64,000 bases of DNA from Moorella glycerini (GTDB lineage Bacteria > Bacillota > DSM-521 > Neomoorellales > Neomoorellaceae): NCBI RefSeq assembly GCF_009735625.1, contig NZ_CP046244.1, positions 1,736,001-1,800,000 of the forward strand. Direction: 5' to 3'. The first letter of the stretch is position 1, and each line of letters starts with the position of its first letter. Positions 1 to 9,140 of the stretch are shown here, in pieces. The translations under genes and the position numbers were made by a program. A model generated the notes under the pieces. The model made no database searches and was not told the origin of the DNA. It saw only the letters and a list, made by a program, of their open reading frames with translations.

Positions 1-23
1 TCAAGGACGGGCGGGGTGATATT

Positions 24-779
24 TTGCGATTGCAAGTGACTTTAGCACCACAACATGGTAGCATAACTGAAGTTATGCCCAACTATAACCATTTTTTACA
101 ATCGGCTATTTATGCTAACTTATCGCCGGCCCTGGCCAATTACTTGCATACACGCGGCTTTCGCCACGGGGAGAGGGCATTTAAGCTTTTTACCTTTTCA
201 CGTCTCATGGGAAAAAGGCTGAAAGGATTGGATAATGGCAAGTTAGTTTTTGAAGGGAAATTAAATTTAGTTATATCATCTCCTATAGATGAGTTTATCA
301 GTGACCTGGGGTTTAATTTGCTTTGCAATGGTAAATTAAAGCTCGGGACAATTGATCTGGCTATCGAGGGGATAGAAGCCAGGCAAGAAGAAATTAAAGG
401 CAAGGAATTAATAGTACATACTTTATCTCCAGTTGTTACTTGTAGTACCTTAATTAAGCCTGGTGGAGGGAAATATACCTGCTATTACCAGCCCGGTGAA
501 GGGGAATTTCTCCAGCAAATTACAATGAATTTGCTGAAAAAATACTATCTATGGCAAGGTGATGTCATTAATCCAAAAGAAGCCAACCTTGAAATCAAGG
601 CGATGGGCCCATCACGGCAGATTATTACTACTTTTAAAGGCATAATCATTAAAGGTTACATGTGCCGATTAAGGATAAAGGGTCCTATTAATTTGCTTCA
701 TTTAGCTATAGATGCAGGTTTGGGGGCAAAAAACAGTATGGGATTTGGTTGCCTGGAGGTGGAAAGGAACTGGAGGTAA
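24..779 (+). CDS. cas6: CRISPR endoribonuclease Cas6
   Basis: Metal-independent RNase that cuts the CRISPR transcript inside each repeat and leaves the 8-nt ATTGAAAC handle on crRNAs. The 251-aa product has the RAMP layout and ends in the glycine-rich loop GLGAKNSMGFGCLEV (about residues 231-245), the family hallmark. A histidine-containing stretch near residues 42-48 (YLHTRGFRHG) is where the catalytic His of this family usually lies; that placement is inferred. The start is TTG at 24, preceded by GGGGTGAT. It is the first visible gene of the cas operon, 43 bp before cas8b; the operon promoter lies left of the window. Cas6 together with a Csh2-type Cas7 supports subtype I-B and argues against I-C, where Cas5 does this job. 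Confidence 0.9.
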   Translation: MRLQVTLAPQHGSITEVMPNYNHFLQSAIYANLSPALANYLHTRGFRHGERAFKLFTFSRLMGKRLKGLDNGKLVFEGKLNLVISSPIDEFISDLGFNLLCNGKLKLGTIDLAIEGIEARQEEIKGKELIVHTLSPVVTCSTLIKPGGGKYTCYYQPGEGEFLQQITMNLLKKYYLWQGDVINPKEANLEIKAMGPSRQIITTFKGIIIKGYMCRLRIKGPINLLHLAIDAGLGAKNSMGFGCLEVERNWR

Positions 780-822
780 CTGAAGTAAATTCCTGAAATC
801 CTTTGAGTGGGAGGTGAATTAT

Positions 823-2976
823 TTGTTTATAGAAAGGCTTGTAGCCCAGGGACGGCCTTTTTTAAACTGCGATCTTAAACCTTCTGAAACTTTAAGGTTA
901 ATTTCTGATGTAGCCGGAGAAAGCCGTTGTTTAGAAAATATCATTATAATTGAGGCGGAAAAGGAAGATGATTTTAAAGCTGTTTTATTACCTCTTCAGA
1001 CTTGGGGGGATTATATAGAAGAAGGTGATAGTAATAAAAGAAAGAAGAAAATTACCTTTATCCCGGATATAGAACGGGGTCTGGGTTTACCTTTTATTAA
1101 ACCCGGTACTGGTAACCCTACAGCACCCCAGGGTAAGTACGGTGTTCCTGTGTACCTTATATTCCCCAAACAAGTATCAGAGTTCATAACAAATGAAAGC
1201 AAAGTCAAGGCCTTCTGGCGCGGGCGCCTGGAAAGAACTCTGGCTTTACCATGGCAACTTTCTGATACAGATGTCTTTATCCTTGGTAATCTTTTAAAAG
1301 TAGCGGCGGGACAAGTAGAAGCAAGGATTAAAGAGAAGCAAAGCCAGGGCTATGGGTTAGTGAGTCTGGTTTTTCCTAATACCAGTGGTCCCTATCGTTA
1401 TAGTGATAAGAGACCGGTGAAAGGTGATCCTGACCATATCTTGGTAGGAGAAAGTGTTCTGAAACCAGGCAAGTTTATTGTAGCCCATTTACCAACGGTA
1501 GCAGAATTATTTTGGTTTTCCAAGATAGAGGAAGGTGCGGAAGAAGGAAAAAGAACAAAATGTAGTTTTTGCGGGAAAAATGGGGAAGCAGTTTCCGTTT
1601 ATAGTAAGGCCTGGTCATGGCTTGCCTACACCTGGGATTGCCCACTCTCTGAAGAACTAAAAACAAAAAAAAGAGAGATTAACCTCGCTCAAGCTATTGG
1701 CGCTCTATGTCCTGATTGTTATCGAGCCCTTATCGTTGGAGCAGGTATATTTAATGAACTGGCTGGTTCCCTGGCCCCGCAGTTAACTAAAGAAATTTTT
1801 TTACCTGTTGCTTCAGCGGGAGGAAGAGAGGAAAAAGCTAAATCAAAAGTACGTTTGCCGGATATTCGTGGAGTAGCCCTGGTCTTACCTTTACTCGAAG
1901 AAGATGAAGAGGCGCCTGAATATTTTACTGAGGCATTAACAACTTTGAGACAAAAAAATGTTCGTCAAGGGAAAAAGGATAGATTTCTCAAAGCTATAAC
2001 TGGTTTTGAAGCTGTATTACCTGACGAATTTAATTCTGATAACTACCGCTTGACTCTTGTTTATTTTACAGAAGCTAATGCAGATGTACATTTACGGGCA
2101 GTTATTGAAGATGTCTTACCTTCAACGGTTAGCAAATTACTGGATTTTATACCACAAGTAATAGGAGAAGCAGTTCAGATCTGGCGTTACTTAAAGGGGG
2201 GTGAAATCCAGGGTCCGCAAAATAGTAACTATGGATCATTATTTTACCTTTTAAACAGGGCTTATGGAGGTTGTTATCTATGGCATACTCTGGAAGCGAT
2301 TTTGCATAAGAAACCTATTGCCTGGGACACTTTTGTAGCTGGAGCAGCTTCCAGGATGAATGGTTGGGGACGGGTACAGGATGAAAATAGGGGGGACAAG
2401 AAAAACTATTATAATCTAGAAAATGAAGTGATCTTTTACTGGACTTTCCGTTATTTCTATAGCCTTTACAATAGTGTGTTGCTGAAAGGGGGAAAGGTAA
2501 TGGCGAGCTGGAGAGAAATGATAGACAAAATTTCTACTACAAAGATTGAAGAACTATCCATTAATGATGTTGAGGAATTGGGTTTTGCGGCCGGCTACTT
2601 ATTAGGGCAGTTCAAGTCGTGGTATTGGAGGGCTACAGGGGGACAGAATGGCGGCAAAGATTTTATAAAACACAGGATAATGTCCTTCGGTTCCACCCTT
2701 ACCCCGGATGTTATCTGGCGTAGAGGACTAAGCCGTGTGCAGGAATATGCTCTTAAGTTAAATATACCTTTATCGGATGATTTTCGCCATCGCGTTGGCG
2801 TTGTCGAAAGTGAATACCGCCGGAAAAAGGAGGAGGTAAATGCTAAAAAAGATGAATTTATCGGGGCTTTTTGGAGTGGTTATGTCCTGGCCAATACTGT
2901 AAAGAAAAATAAATTGGCTCCTCGCTATTTCGTGTGGGTAAAACCAATTATCGAAAAGGAAGTAAATTATTTCTAG
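823..2976 (+). CDS. cas8b: Type I-B Cascade large subunit Cas8b (Csh1-like), tail replaced by an insertion sequence
   Basis: Large subunit of the type I-B interference complex, expected to recognise the PAM and recruit Cas3. The protein has a probable zinc-binding pair, CSFC near residue 248 and CPDC near residue 296, as in Csh1/Cas8b-type proteins. TTG at 823 is preferred because GGGAGGTG ends 7 bases upstream; the in-frame GTG at 814 lies inside that ribosome site. The ISL3 element begins at 2916, so the last 20 residues are encoded by the IS end. The native gene can be rebuilt across the 8-bp duplication: it ended KNK-FNEGVE with stop TAG at 4374-4376 (703 aa, against 717 now). Assignment to Cas8b rests on gene order and cysteine pattern, so the exact Cas8 family name is less certain than the role. 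Confidence 0.82.
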   Translation: MFIERLVAQGRPFLNCDLKPSETLRLISDVAGESRCLENIIIIEAEKEDDFKAVLLPLQTWGDYIEEGDSNKRKKKITFIPDIERGLGLPFIKPGTGNPTAPQGKYGVPVYLIFPKQVSEFITNESKVKAFWRGRLERTLALPWQLSDTDVFILGNLLKVAAGQVEARIKEKQSQGYGLVSLVFPNTSGPYRYSDKRPVKGDPDHILVGESVLKPGKFIVAHLPTVAELFWFSKIEEGAEEGKRTKCSFCGKNGEAVSVYSKAWSWLAYTWDCPLSEELKTKKREINLAQAIGALCPDCYRALIVGAGIFNELAGSLAPQLTKEIFLPVASAGGREEKAKSKVRLPDIRGVALVLPLLEEDEEAPEYFTEALTTLRQKNVRQGKKDRFLKAITGFEAVLPDEFNSDNYRLTLVYFTEANADVHLRAVIEDVLPSTVSKLLDFIPQVIGEAVQIWRYLKGGEIQGPQNSNYGSLFYLLNRAYGGCYLWHTLEAILHKKPIAWDTFVAGAASRMNGWGRVQDENRGDKKNYYNLENEVIFYWTFRYFYSLYNSVLLKGGKVMASWREMIDKISTTKIEELSINDVEELGFAAGYLLGQFKSWYWRATGGQNGGKDFIKHRIMSFGSTLTPDVIWRRGLSRVQEYALKLNIPLSDDFRHRVGVVESEYRRKKEEVNAKKDEFIGAFWSGYVLANTVKKNKLAPRYFVWVKPIIEKEVNYF

Positions 2977-4349
2977 CATGTTGAGATTCCATAAATGGTA
3001 ATTTTAGCCTACAAGACTTGCTAACATTTATGTAAATAAATGACAACAAGAAGGAATATCGCCTTATAGTGTAGAAATGCTGGTCAATACTGGTGGTAAA
3101 GGAAGTGGCCAGCATTGCCCGACCAAAACGCCTTATTTGCCCATGCCCTGGGTCTAACCCCTCCCTGGAAGGTTACCGAAGTTATTTTCTCAAAACAAAA
3201 AGGGTGCCTCGATATCCATGTTGATTTTGAGCGCGGTGCAAGCTTTAATTGTCCAGTCTGCGGCAAACCTGGAGCCAAAGCCTATGATACGGAGAAGCAG
3301 GTTTGGCGCCATCTGGACTTCTTTCAATATCAAGCCTTCATCATCGCCCGTGTACCCCGGGTAGAGTGTAAACACGGCTGCGGGGTCAGGCGAGTTGAGG
3401 TACCCTGGGCTCAAGGGGAGGGCGGGTTTACCCTCTTGTTTGAAGCCCAGCTCATGCGCCTGGCCAAAGATATGCCTATGGCTGCCGTAGCCAGATTATT
3501 AAACGAACACGATACCCGGCTGTGGCGGGTAGTAAAACATTACGTGGTGGCCGGCAGAGCCAAGGCCGACTTTAGTGGTGTAACCCGCATCGGTATCGAT
3601 GAAACCTCCGCCCGGAAAGGACACGATTATATCACCCTGTTTGTGGATTTAGATAAGGGCGCATTACTGTTTGCCACCCCGGGCAGAGCTAAGGATACCA
3701 TTGCCGCTTTTGTAGAAGATTTTATCCAGCATAACGGTAATCCAGAAGCCATTAAGGAAGTGTGCTGCGACCTTTCACCGGCATTTATTGCCGGCCTTAA
3801 GGAGCACCTTTCCCATGCCACCATAGTTTTAGACCGTTATCACCTCATGCAAATAGTCAATCAGGCCCTTGATGAAGTACGACGCCAGGAGAGCCGGGAG
3901 ACAGACCTTTTAAAGAAGACCCGTTATCAATGGCTTAAGAACCCTGCCAATCTGACCAGTAAACAAAAAGCAAGCATAGAGGCCCTTAGCCGTTGCCATC
4001 TAAAAACCGGGCGAGCCTATCGCATCAAGCTGGCCTTCCAGGATCTTTTTAACCAGCCTGATCGGAAGAGTGGCGAAGCCCATCTCAAGCGGTGGTATTT
4101 CTGGGCGACCCATTGCCGCCTGCAACCGATGATTGAGGCTGCTAAAACGATTAAACGCCACTGGGAAGGAGTGCTAAGTTGGTTTAACAGCCGTATTTCT
4201 AACGGCCTCCTGGAGGGTACCAACAGTCTATTGCAAGCTGGAAAAGCAAAGGCTCGTGGCTATCGTAATAAGGCTAACTTTATTACCATCTCTTATCTTA
4301 TTGCTGGTAACCTGGATTTTGGTTTACCCACTTGATGTAGCGAGGAGCC
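2916..4349. mobile_element. ISL3-family insertion sequence in the 3' end of cas8b
   Basis: The 1,434-bp element has imperfect inverted ends: GGCTCCTCGCTA at 2916 on the left and its complement TAGCGAGGAGCC ending at 4349, with similarity continuing over about 30 bp. It is flanked by the 8-bp duplication AATAAATT (2908-2915 and 4350-4357), the length typical of ISL3. It carries one transposase gene in the same direction as the cas operon. The insertion replaced the last six cas8b codons and moved cas7 about 1.4 kb away from cas8b, with possible polar effects on everything downstream. Confidence 0.93.
3115..4335 (+). CDS. ISL3-family transposase
   Basis: A 406-aa DDE transposase. It has an N-terminal zinc-finger region (CPVCGKPG near residue 42 and a CKHGCGVRR segment near residue 83) that binds the IS ends. 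The catalytic core includes IGIDETSARKGHDY near residue 160, VCCDLSPAF near 220 and the DRYHLMQIVNQALDEVR block near 241, all typical of ISL3. The start is TTG at 3115 with AAAGGAAGTGG just upstream. Length is close to the family norm and no frameshift is seen, so the gene is probably functional. The stop falls 14 bp inside the right IS end. Read-through from this gene could supply transcripts to cas7 and the genes after it. Confidence 0.93.
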   Translation: MPDQNALFAHALGLTPPWKVTEVIFSKQKGCLDIHVDFERGASFNCPVCGKPGAKAYDTEKQVWRHLDFFQYQAFIIARVPRVECKHGCGVRRVEVPWAQGEGGFTLLFEAQLMRLAKDMPMAAVARLLNEHDTRLWRVVKHYVVAGRAKADFSGVTRIGIDETSARKGHDYITLFVDLDKGALLFATPGRAKDTIAAFVEDFIQHNGNPEAIKEVCCDLSPAFIAGLKEHLSHATIVLDRYHLMQIVNQALDEVRRQESRETDLLKKTRYQWLKNPANLTSKQKASIEALSRCHLKTGRAYRIKLAFQDLFNQPDRKSGEAHLKRWYFWATHCRLQPMIEAAKTIKRHWEGVLSWFNSRISNGLLEGTNSLLQAGKAKARGYRNKANFITISYLIAGNLDFGLPT

Positions 4350-4378
4350 AATAAATTTAATGAAGGAGTGGAGTAGAC

Positions 4379-5350
4379 ATGTCTTTATCAACAGGCGAAA
4401 TTTTATTTATTAAAAGTGTTAAAGACGGCATACCTAATCGCGATCCCTTAAATGATAGTGATGCCAGGCGTATTTTTGGTGAAGAAGATGGGCGGATTTC
4501 CCTTTCTGACGTTAGTATTAAAAGGGATGTCCGGGATTACATACTGGCCAAGTACCCTGATGGTGGCCCGGAAAAGCGTTATTTTGTCTGGTGTCGCGGG
4601 GAACGTACTCCTGATGGGAAGCTACTCGGACGTGATAAGCTGGCTGAGGCCATACTTGAACGTGCAGGCCGGCAGAAAGTAGCAAACAAAAGCGAGGCTT
4701 TGCTAGAATTAGCATTTGATATGCGAGTATTTGGAGCCGTTTTTAGTGTGGAAAAGCAAAGTTTTCATAAAACAGGTCCTGTACAATTTGGCTGGGCCCA
4801 TTCTTTGCATCCAGTAGAAACAAAGTATGTCCAGGGGACAGTTATTATGCCCAGTCAGGATGTAACTACAAATGAAGAGGGGACCGAGACAGGTAAAGGC
4901 CAGGGTAGCATTTGGACGACTTATACTTTACCTTTCGCCGTATTTGCTGTGCCTGGGGTAATCAATGCATCTATTGCTAAGGAAACAAAGATGGACGAAA
5001 AAGATCTAGAATTGTTACTTGAGGGGCTATGGAAAGGAACGATATATCGCCAGGCGCGTGGGAGGGGTATACAGCAACCGCTATTATTAGTTCATGTGGA
5101 ATATAATGATCCCTTTTTCCGCATCGGCTACCTGGAGGACTATATTAGTTTAGAGCCGGAAAGGGATGCGTGGCTTGGTAGTACCCCTCCTACTTCTTTG
5201 GCCGATGTCGTCCTGGATGTAGAAGAACTGGCGAAGGTTATTGGATCAGAAAGTCCTTATGCAACGAAAATCAAGCAGGTCCGCTGGTGGAAAAACCCTG
5301 AATTAGCGCTAAAAGGAGAACTCCCCGGAAAAGAGGAGAACATATGGTAA
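4379..5350 (+). CDS. cas7: Type I-B Cascade backbone protein Cas7 (Csh2)
   Basis: Backbone subunit that polymerises along the crRNA spacer in Cascade. The 323-aa protein opens GEILFIKSVKDGIPNRDPLND and continues with SLSDVSIKRDVRDYIL, which matches the Csh2 signature (xxKDxxPNGDP, then SDVxxKRxxRDY). FGAVFSV near residue 118 and the Gly/Gln-rich GPVQFGWAHS near 132 also fit the family. The start is ATG at 4379 with AAGGAG 9 bases upstream; this ribosome site originally overlapped the end of cas8b. It is the only cas gene here starting with ATG. It lies immediately after the ISL3 element and 28 bp before cas5. Confidence 0.9.
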   Translation: MSLSTGEILFIKSVKDGIPNRDPLNDSDARRIFGEEDGRISLSDVSIKRDVRDYILAKYPDGGPEKRYFVWCRGERTPDGKLLGRDKLAEAILERAGRQKVANKSEALLELAFDMRVFGAVFSVEKQSFHKTGPVQFGWAHSLHPVETKYVQGTVIMPSQDVTTNEEGTETGKGQGSIWTTYTLPFAVFAVPGVINASIAKETKMDEKDLELLLEGLWKGTIYRQARGRGIQQPLLLVHVEYNDPFFRIGYLEDYISLEPERDAWLGSTPPTSLADVVLDVEELAKVIGSESPYATKIKQVRWWKNPELALKGELPGKEENIW

Positions 5351-5378
5351 GGCAACTATAAAGGGAGGTGCCACCAGG

Positions 5379-6113
5379 GTGGCAGACTGTATAAAAATAC
5401 TTAGCTTCTCACTCCGGGGTAAAATTGCCCATTTCCGCCAGCCGGATACCGTTGTAACCCAGGCCACCTATCCTTTTCCACCGAGACCTACCTTACATGG
5501 CCTTTTGGCTTCCATAATGGGAATCGACTTTTCTACTGAGGAAGGTCGGGCTTTTTTAAGAAGCCGGCATTTTCTAGGATTATCATTGCTGGCTCCAGTC
5601 AGGACTATATGTAGTCAGATGTCACTGCTTGGCAAGGCTTTTGTAAGTGGAAATGGTAATACCTTTAACCGTCCAACAGTAATAGAAATGCTGGTAAACC
5701 CCCATTACCGAATCTTTTATAGCGGTGATTGGATCGAAAAACTGGCCACATTTATAAGAGAAAGGAGAAGTGTATACCATACTTATTTAGGTAGCGCTTA
5801 TTGCTTAACTTTTCCCGAATACGAAGATATATTTGAAGCAGAGTTATTGAACCCAGATTCTAATGAATTATTTTCCATCGCTACAGTTGTACCCCGGGAG
5901 ATTGTAACCAGGATAGATGTAGAAGCGGGAGCTACATATGCTGCTGCCAGGGCCATGCCGTACTGTCATAATGGCGGGAGAATATTTGAAGGTACAGTTA
6001 CAGTTTTTTATGAAACTCGTGGGGGGCCTTTAAAAGTGGCTCTCAAAAATAATGCTTCTATTGAGTTTTATACGGCACGCCTTCCAGGGGGGGAGGTGGT
6101 TTGTCTGTGGTGA
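5379..6113 (+). CDS. cas5: Type I-B Cascade subunit Cas5
   Basis: Cascade subunit that holds the crRNA 5' handle next to the large subunit. The 244-aa RAMP protein begins ILSFSLRGKIAHFRQP and has YPFPPRPTLHGLLASIMGID (residues 28-47), the typical Cas5 N-terminal segment. The start is GTG at 5379, after AAGGGAGGTG. Its last 13 bases overlap cas3, indicating translational coupling. Gene order after Csh2-type cas7 places it in the Cas5h/Cas5b group of type I-B. No defect is visible. Confidence 0.88.
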   Translation: MADCIKILSFSLRGKIAHFRQPDTVVTQATYPFPPRPTLHGLLASIMGIDFSTEEGRAFLRSRHFLGLSLLAPVRTICSQMSLLGKAFVSGNGNTFNRPTVIEMLVNPHYRIFYSGDWIEKLATFIRERRSVYHTYLGSAYCLTFPEYEDIFEAELLNPDSNELFSIATVVPREIVTRIDVEAGATYAAARAMPYCHNGGRIFEGTVTVFYETRGGPLKVALKNNASIEFYTARLPGGEVVCLW

Positions 6114-8530
6114 GAAAATATTCTTTTGCCGAATGCATTGCTCGCCCTGATGGAGTAAAAGGGGAAAAATATTCTTTACAAGAACATCTCTTAGCAGTTG
6201 CCCAAAAAATGGGAGAGGCTGAAGGTAATGCTTATGAACGGCTACGTTTTTTAGCTGGCTTATTACACGATGCTGGAAAAACCCAGACAGCCTGGCAGGA
6301 GTATGTTCGCCAGCCGGACAAGTTAAGGGGTGTACCCCATGCTTATGCTGGAGCAATGTTATTTGCCGTTTGCCTGGATCAATTATTAAAGATATGGCAA
6401 CCTAAAATGAAGGAAAAACAGGCCCTCCTCCGCCTCGGGGTGGGCCTTACCCATTATCTTTATAACCATCATGGGGAAGTACCCGATATAAATGGTGAGT
6501 ATCCCCCGTGGGTTGGTAGATACGTTGCTGGCGATTTAATAAATTGTGATCTAAAGGCCATTTTCACTCTTACCGGCAATTACTTTCCGGAATTAAATTA
6601 CTTTGTAAGGGAAGACGGATTATTAACTGCTATAGAGAGCACGTTGGCTGATATTACCGTTCGCTGGCCTAAATGGTGTAATGAGGCAATAAAATATTCC
6701 TTCAGGCTTCTTGAACAAGGCAACCGCTATATAATAGGAGCAAGTTTAGCATTACAATTAGAAAACAGCCGCCTTATATGTGCCGACCGGGTACATGCGG
6801 CTGGATTTCTTACGGAGGATTCGCCGGAGGAGTATATAACTTCAGAATGCGCCAGGCAAATCCTTCAATCAATAGATGACTTTTGTAAAAAGCGAAGGCA
6901 GGCCTTAGAGGCAACTGGAGCTGCTAAGTTATTGCTAGATGGTAGGGAAAAGTGGCGCCAGAAAGCCCTCAAAGAATTTTCTAAAGAGGCAGGAGCAAAT
7001 GTTTTTACCCTTGAGCTACCCACGGGTTATGGAAAAACACTAACTTCTTTAAGTATAGCTTTAAAGGCTATAGAACAGGGATTATGCCGTAAGATTATTT
7101 ATGTAGCTCCATACCTTTCAATCCTATCCCAGGCAACAGAAGAAATTGCCCGGTCTACAGGCCTGGAAGTAATGACTCATCACTATCTTTCAGCTCTAAA
7201 CAGACTATTCGAAGATGAGAAAGAGAAAGAAGAAGATATACTGTTAGAAACCTGGCGAGCGCCTGTAGTAACTACCACTTTTAATCAATTATTTCTAGCT
7301 CTTTTTCCGTCCAGGGCCCAGCATACCCTCAGGTTAGAGGGCTTAAAAGACGCTTTTATAATTATTGATGAACCCCAGATCTTGAGTGCTAATGTATGGA
7401 ATCTTTTTCTGGCTTTATTAGAAGCTTGTACAAGAGAATTAAATACTAAAGTGCTACTTACTACAGCGACTTTACCAGCACTGGAAGGGGGACTTTTTGG
7501 ACAAGTAGTATCCCTCGGAAAAGCTGTGCCAATCTTATCACGTTACAGTGTCACTTCTCTGAGTGAAATAAATGAGCAGCACCTTGCTGAAGAAGCAGTT
7601 CAGGCCTATAGGGATTATCGGTCGGTATCAGTTATATTGAATACCATTAAAGATGCTGCCAGGGTATATCACCTCATTAAAGAATTAATACCAGAAGAAC
7701 CGGTTTTCTTTTTGTCAGGCAGGCTTACCCCACTACATAAGAAAGCCAGAGTTGATGAGATTAAGAATGCTTTGGCGACAGGTAAGGGTGTACTGGTAGT
7801 AAGTACTCAGGTGCTTGAGGCAGGCGTAGATTTAAGCTTTCGGGTGGTTTTACGGGCCCGACCAGTAATACCTTCCATTGTTCAAGCAGCTGGAAGGGCT
7901 AACCGTCATGGTGAAGGTGAAATTGGGAATTTATATGTAGTTGATTTTAGAAGGGAAAATGAAATAGATACTCGCTGCTATGTATATCGGGACCGTGATC
8001 AAAGGGAAGTAACAGATTGGTGCTTAACGAAATACACTAAATTCACGGAATCCGAGGCAGCCAGGATTATTAGGGATTATTACGATGAATGTTTCCGCCG
8101 TAATACCCATCAAGCAATTTTGGAAAAGGTTATTCAAGCTGCTGCTGGTCATTACAGTACCTTTGCTGGCTTACATCCCTTTGGCACAGAAATATTCCAA
8201 TATGGTGTTTTTGTACCCCATTTAATTTGTGCTCTTCCAGAAACCCTTAAAAACGTTATGACCAAATTTAATATTGACACCCCCGAACAAATATGGGAGC
8301 GCTATGTTGCCAGAGGTTATCTTAATTCCCTAAAATTTAGGGAACGGAAAGCTTTCATGGGGCTCATGAATTATTTTACTGTACATGTACCCGAAAAAGT
8401 AGCTAGTAAGGTAGGAGAAGCTGTAGAAGGTAAAATGTTATTGAGATTAAAACAAGATGCTTATTATAAAACAGATACAGGTCTATCATTAATAGAAGCT
8501 GAAGATGAACAAGAAGTATGGTTTATATAG
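6101..8530 (+). CDS. cas3: CRISPR helicase-nuclease Cas3
   Basis: Single-chain HD nuclease plus superfamily 2 helicase that degrades DNA marked by Cascade. The 809-aa protein carries the HD motif LLHDAGK at residues 54-60 and further metal ligands around the NHHGE segment near 125. It has Walker A LPTGYGKT near 306, the Walker B/DExH-like IIIDEPQ near 420, TTATLP (motif III) near 452 and the arginine-finger motif QAAGRANRHGEG near 594. TTG at 6101 follows a purine-rich GGGGGGAGGTGG and overlaps cas5 by 13 bases; in-frame GTG codons at 6107 and 6110 are alternatives. The cas4 ribosome site lies just after its stop. All motifs are intact, so interference is probably active if Cas8b tolerates its altered tail. 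Confidence 0.93.
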   Translation: MSVVRKYSFAECIARPDGVKGEKYSLQEHLLAVAQKMGEAEGNAYERLRFLAGLLHDAGKTQTAWQEYVRQPDKLRGVPHAYAGAMLFAVCLDQLLKIWQPKMKEKQALLRLGVGLTHYLYNHHGEVPDINGEYPPWVGRYVAGDLINCDLKAIFTLTGNYFPELNYFVREDGLLTAIESTLADITVRWPKWCNEAIKYSFRLLEQGNRYIIGASLALQLENSRLICADRVHAAGFLTEDSPEEYITSECARQILQSIDDFCKKRRQALEATGAAKLLLDGREKWRQKALKEFSKEAGANVFTLELPTGYGKTLTSLSIALKAIEQGLCRKIIYVAPYLSILSQATEEIARSTGLEVMTHHYLSALNRLFEDEKEKEEDILLETWRAPVVTTTFNQLFLALFPSRAQHTLRLEGLKDAFIIIDEPQILSANVWNLFLALLEACTRELNTKVLLTTATLPALEGGLFGQVVSLGKAVPILSRYSVTSLSEINEQHLAEEAVQAYRDYRSVSVILNTIKDAARVYHLIKELIPEEPVFFLSGRLTPLHKKARVDEIKNALATGKGVLVVSTQVLEAGVDLSFRVVLRARPVIPSIVQAAGRANRHGEGEIGNLYVVDFRRENEIDTRCYVYRDRDQREVTDWCLTKYTKFTESEAARIIRDYYDECFRRNTHQAILEKVIQAAAGHYSTFAGLHPFGTEIFQYGVFVPHLICALPETLKNVMTKFNIDTPEQIWERYVARGYLNSLKFRERKAFMGLMNYFTVHVPEKVASKVGEAVEGKMLLRLKQDAYYKTDTGLSLIEAEDEQEVWFI

Positions 8531-8601
8531 GCTTTTCGGAAGATAATGAGGGTCATGCCATCTTGCTATTTGCAAGTTTTAAAAACCAAGGAGTGATCTA
8601 C

Positions 8602-9108
8602 TTGTCTGATGCCGATATTGGTGTAGGAGGAACCCTGGTATGGTACTACTATATTTGTCTCCGGCAGGTATGGCTTATTTCTCACCAAATTACACCTGAT
8701 GCTGATGATGGTAATCTCATCTTGGGGCGGTTTATCGGTGAAACTTCCTATAACCGTGAAAAAAAGGAACTGGCAATAGGTAGTAGTAAAATGGATGTCT
8801 ATCATTTTAATAATGGCGAAATGGTGGTGGGAGAAGTAAAGAAGAGTTCTAAGTATAATCAAAGCGCCCGCATGCAGCTTGCCTTTTATTTGAAAGAGCT
8901 TCATAAAAGGGGCATCCAGGCTCGAGGTGAATTACGTTTCCCTCAAGAAAAGAAAAAGGAAGAAGTAATTCTCGATGAGGATACTTTAGCTGAAATAGAA
9001 AGGGTTGAAAGGGATATTTTGCGTCTGGTCTATTTACAACAACCACCCCCACCGGTTAAAAACCGCTTTTGTAAGAAATGTGCCTACTCCGAATTCTGCT
9101 GGTCTTAA
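8602..9108 (+). CDS. cas4: CRISPR adaptation exonuclease Cas4
   Basis: RecB-like nuclease with an iron-sulfur cluster that trims prespacers and helps define PAM and length. The protein contains GTLVWYYYICLRQVWL (first cluster Cys near residue 19), LILGRFIGE, the nuclease motif GEVKKSSK near 83 and QLAFYLKEL, then CKKCAYSEFC at the C-terminus, giving the four cluster cysteines. TTG at 8602 is chosen because AAGGAGTGAT ends 4 bases upstream and the product (168 aa) has the usual family N-terminus. An upstream in-frame ATG at 8518, overlapping cas3, would add 28 residues without family resemblance. Next is cas1, 32 bp downstream. Confidence 0.88.
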   Translation: MSDADIGVGGTLVWYYYICLRQVWLISHQITPDADDGNLILGRFIGETSYNREKKELAIGSSKMDVYHFNNGEMVVGEVKKSSKYNQSARMQLAFYLKELHKRGIQARGELRFPQEKKKEEVILDEDTLAEIERVERDILRLVYLQQPPPPVKNRFCKKCAYSEFCWS

Positions 9109-9140
9109 TAATTAAAGATATCAGGGGAGGGGGAGGTAAT

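Noticed and set aside
24-6113. Type I-C assignment
   Set aside because: Cas6 is present and Cas7 has Csh2-type motifs; type I-C lacks Cas6 and uses Cas5d for processing.
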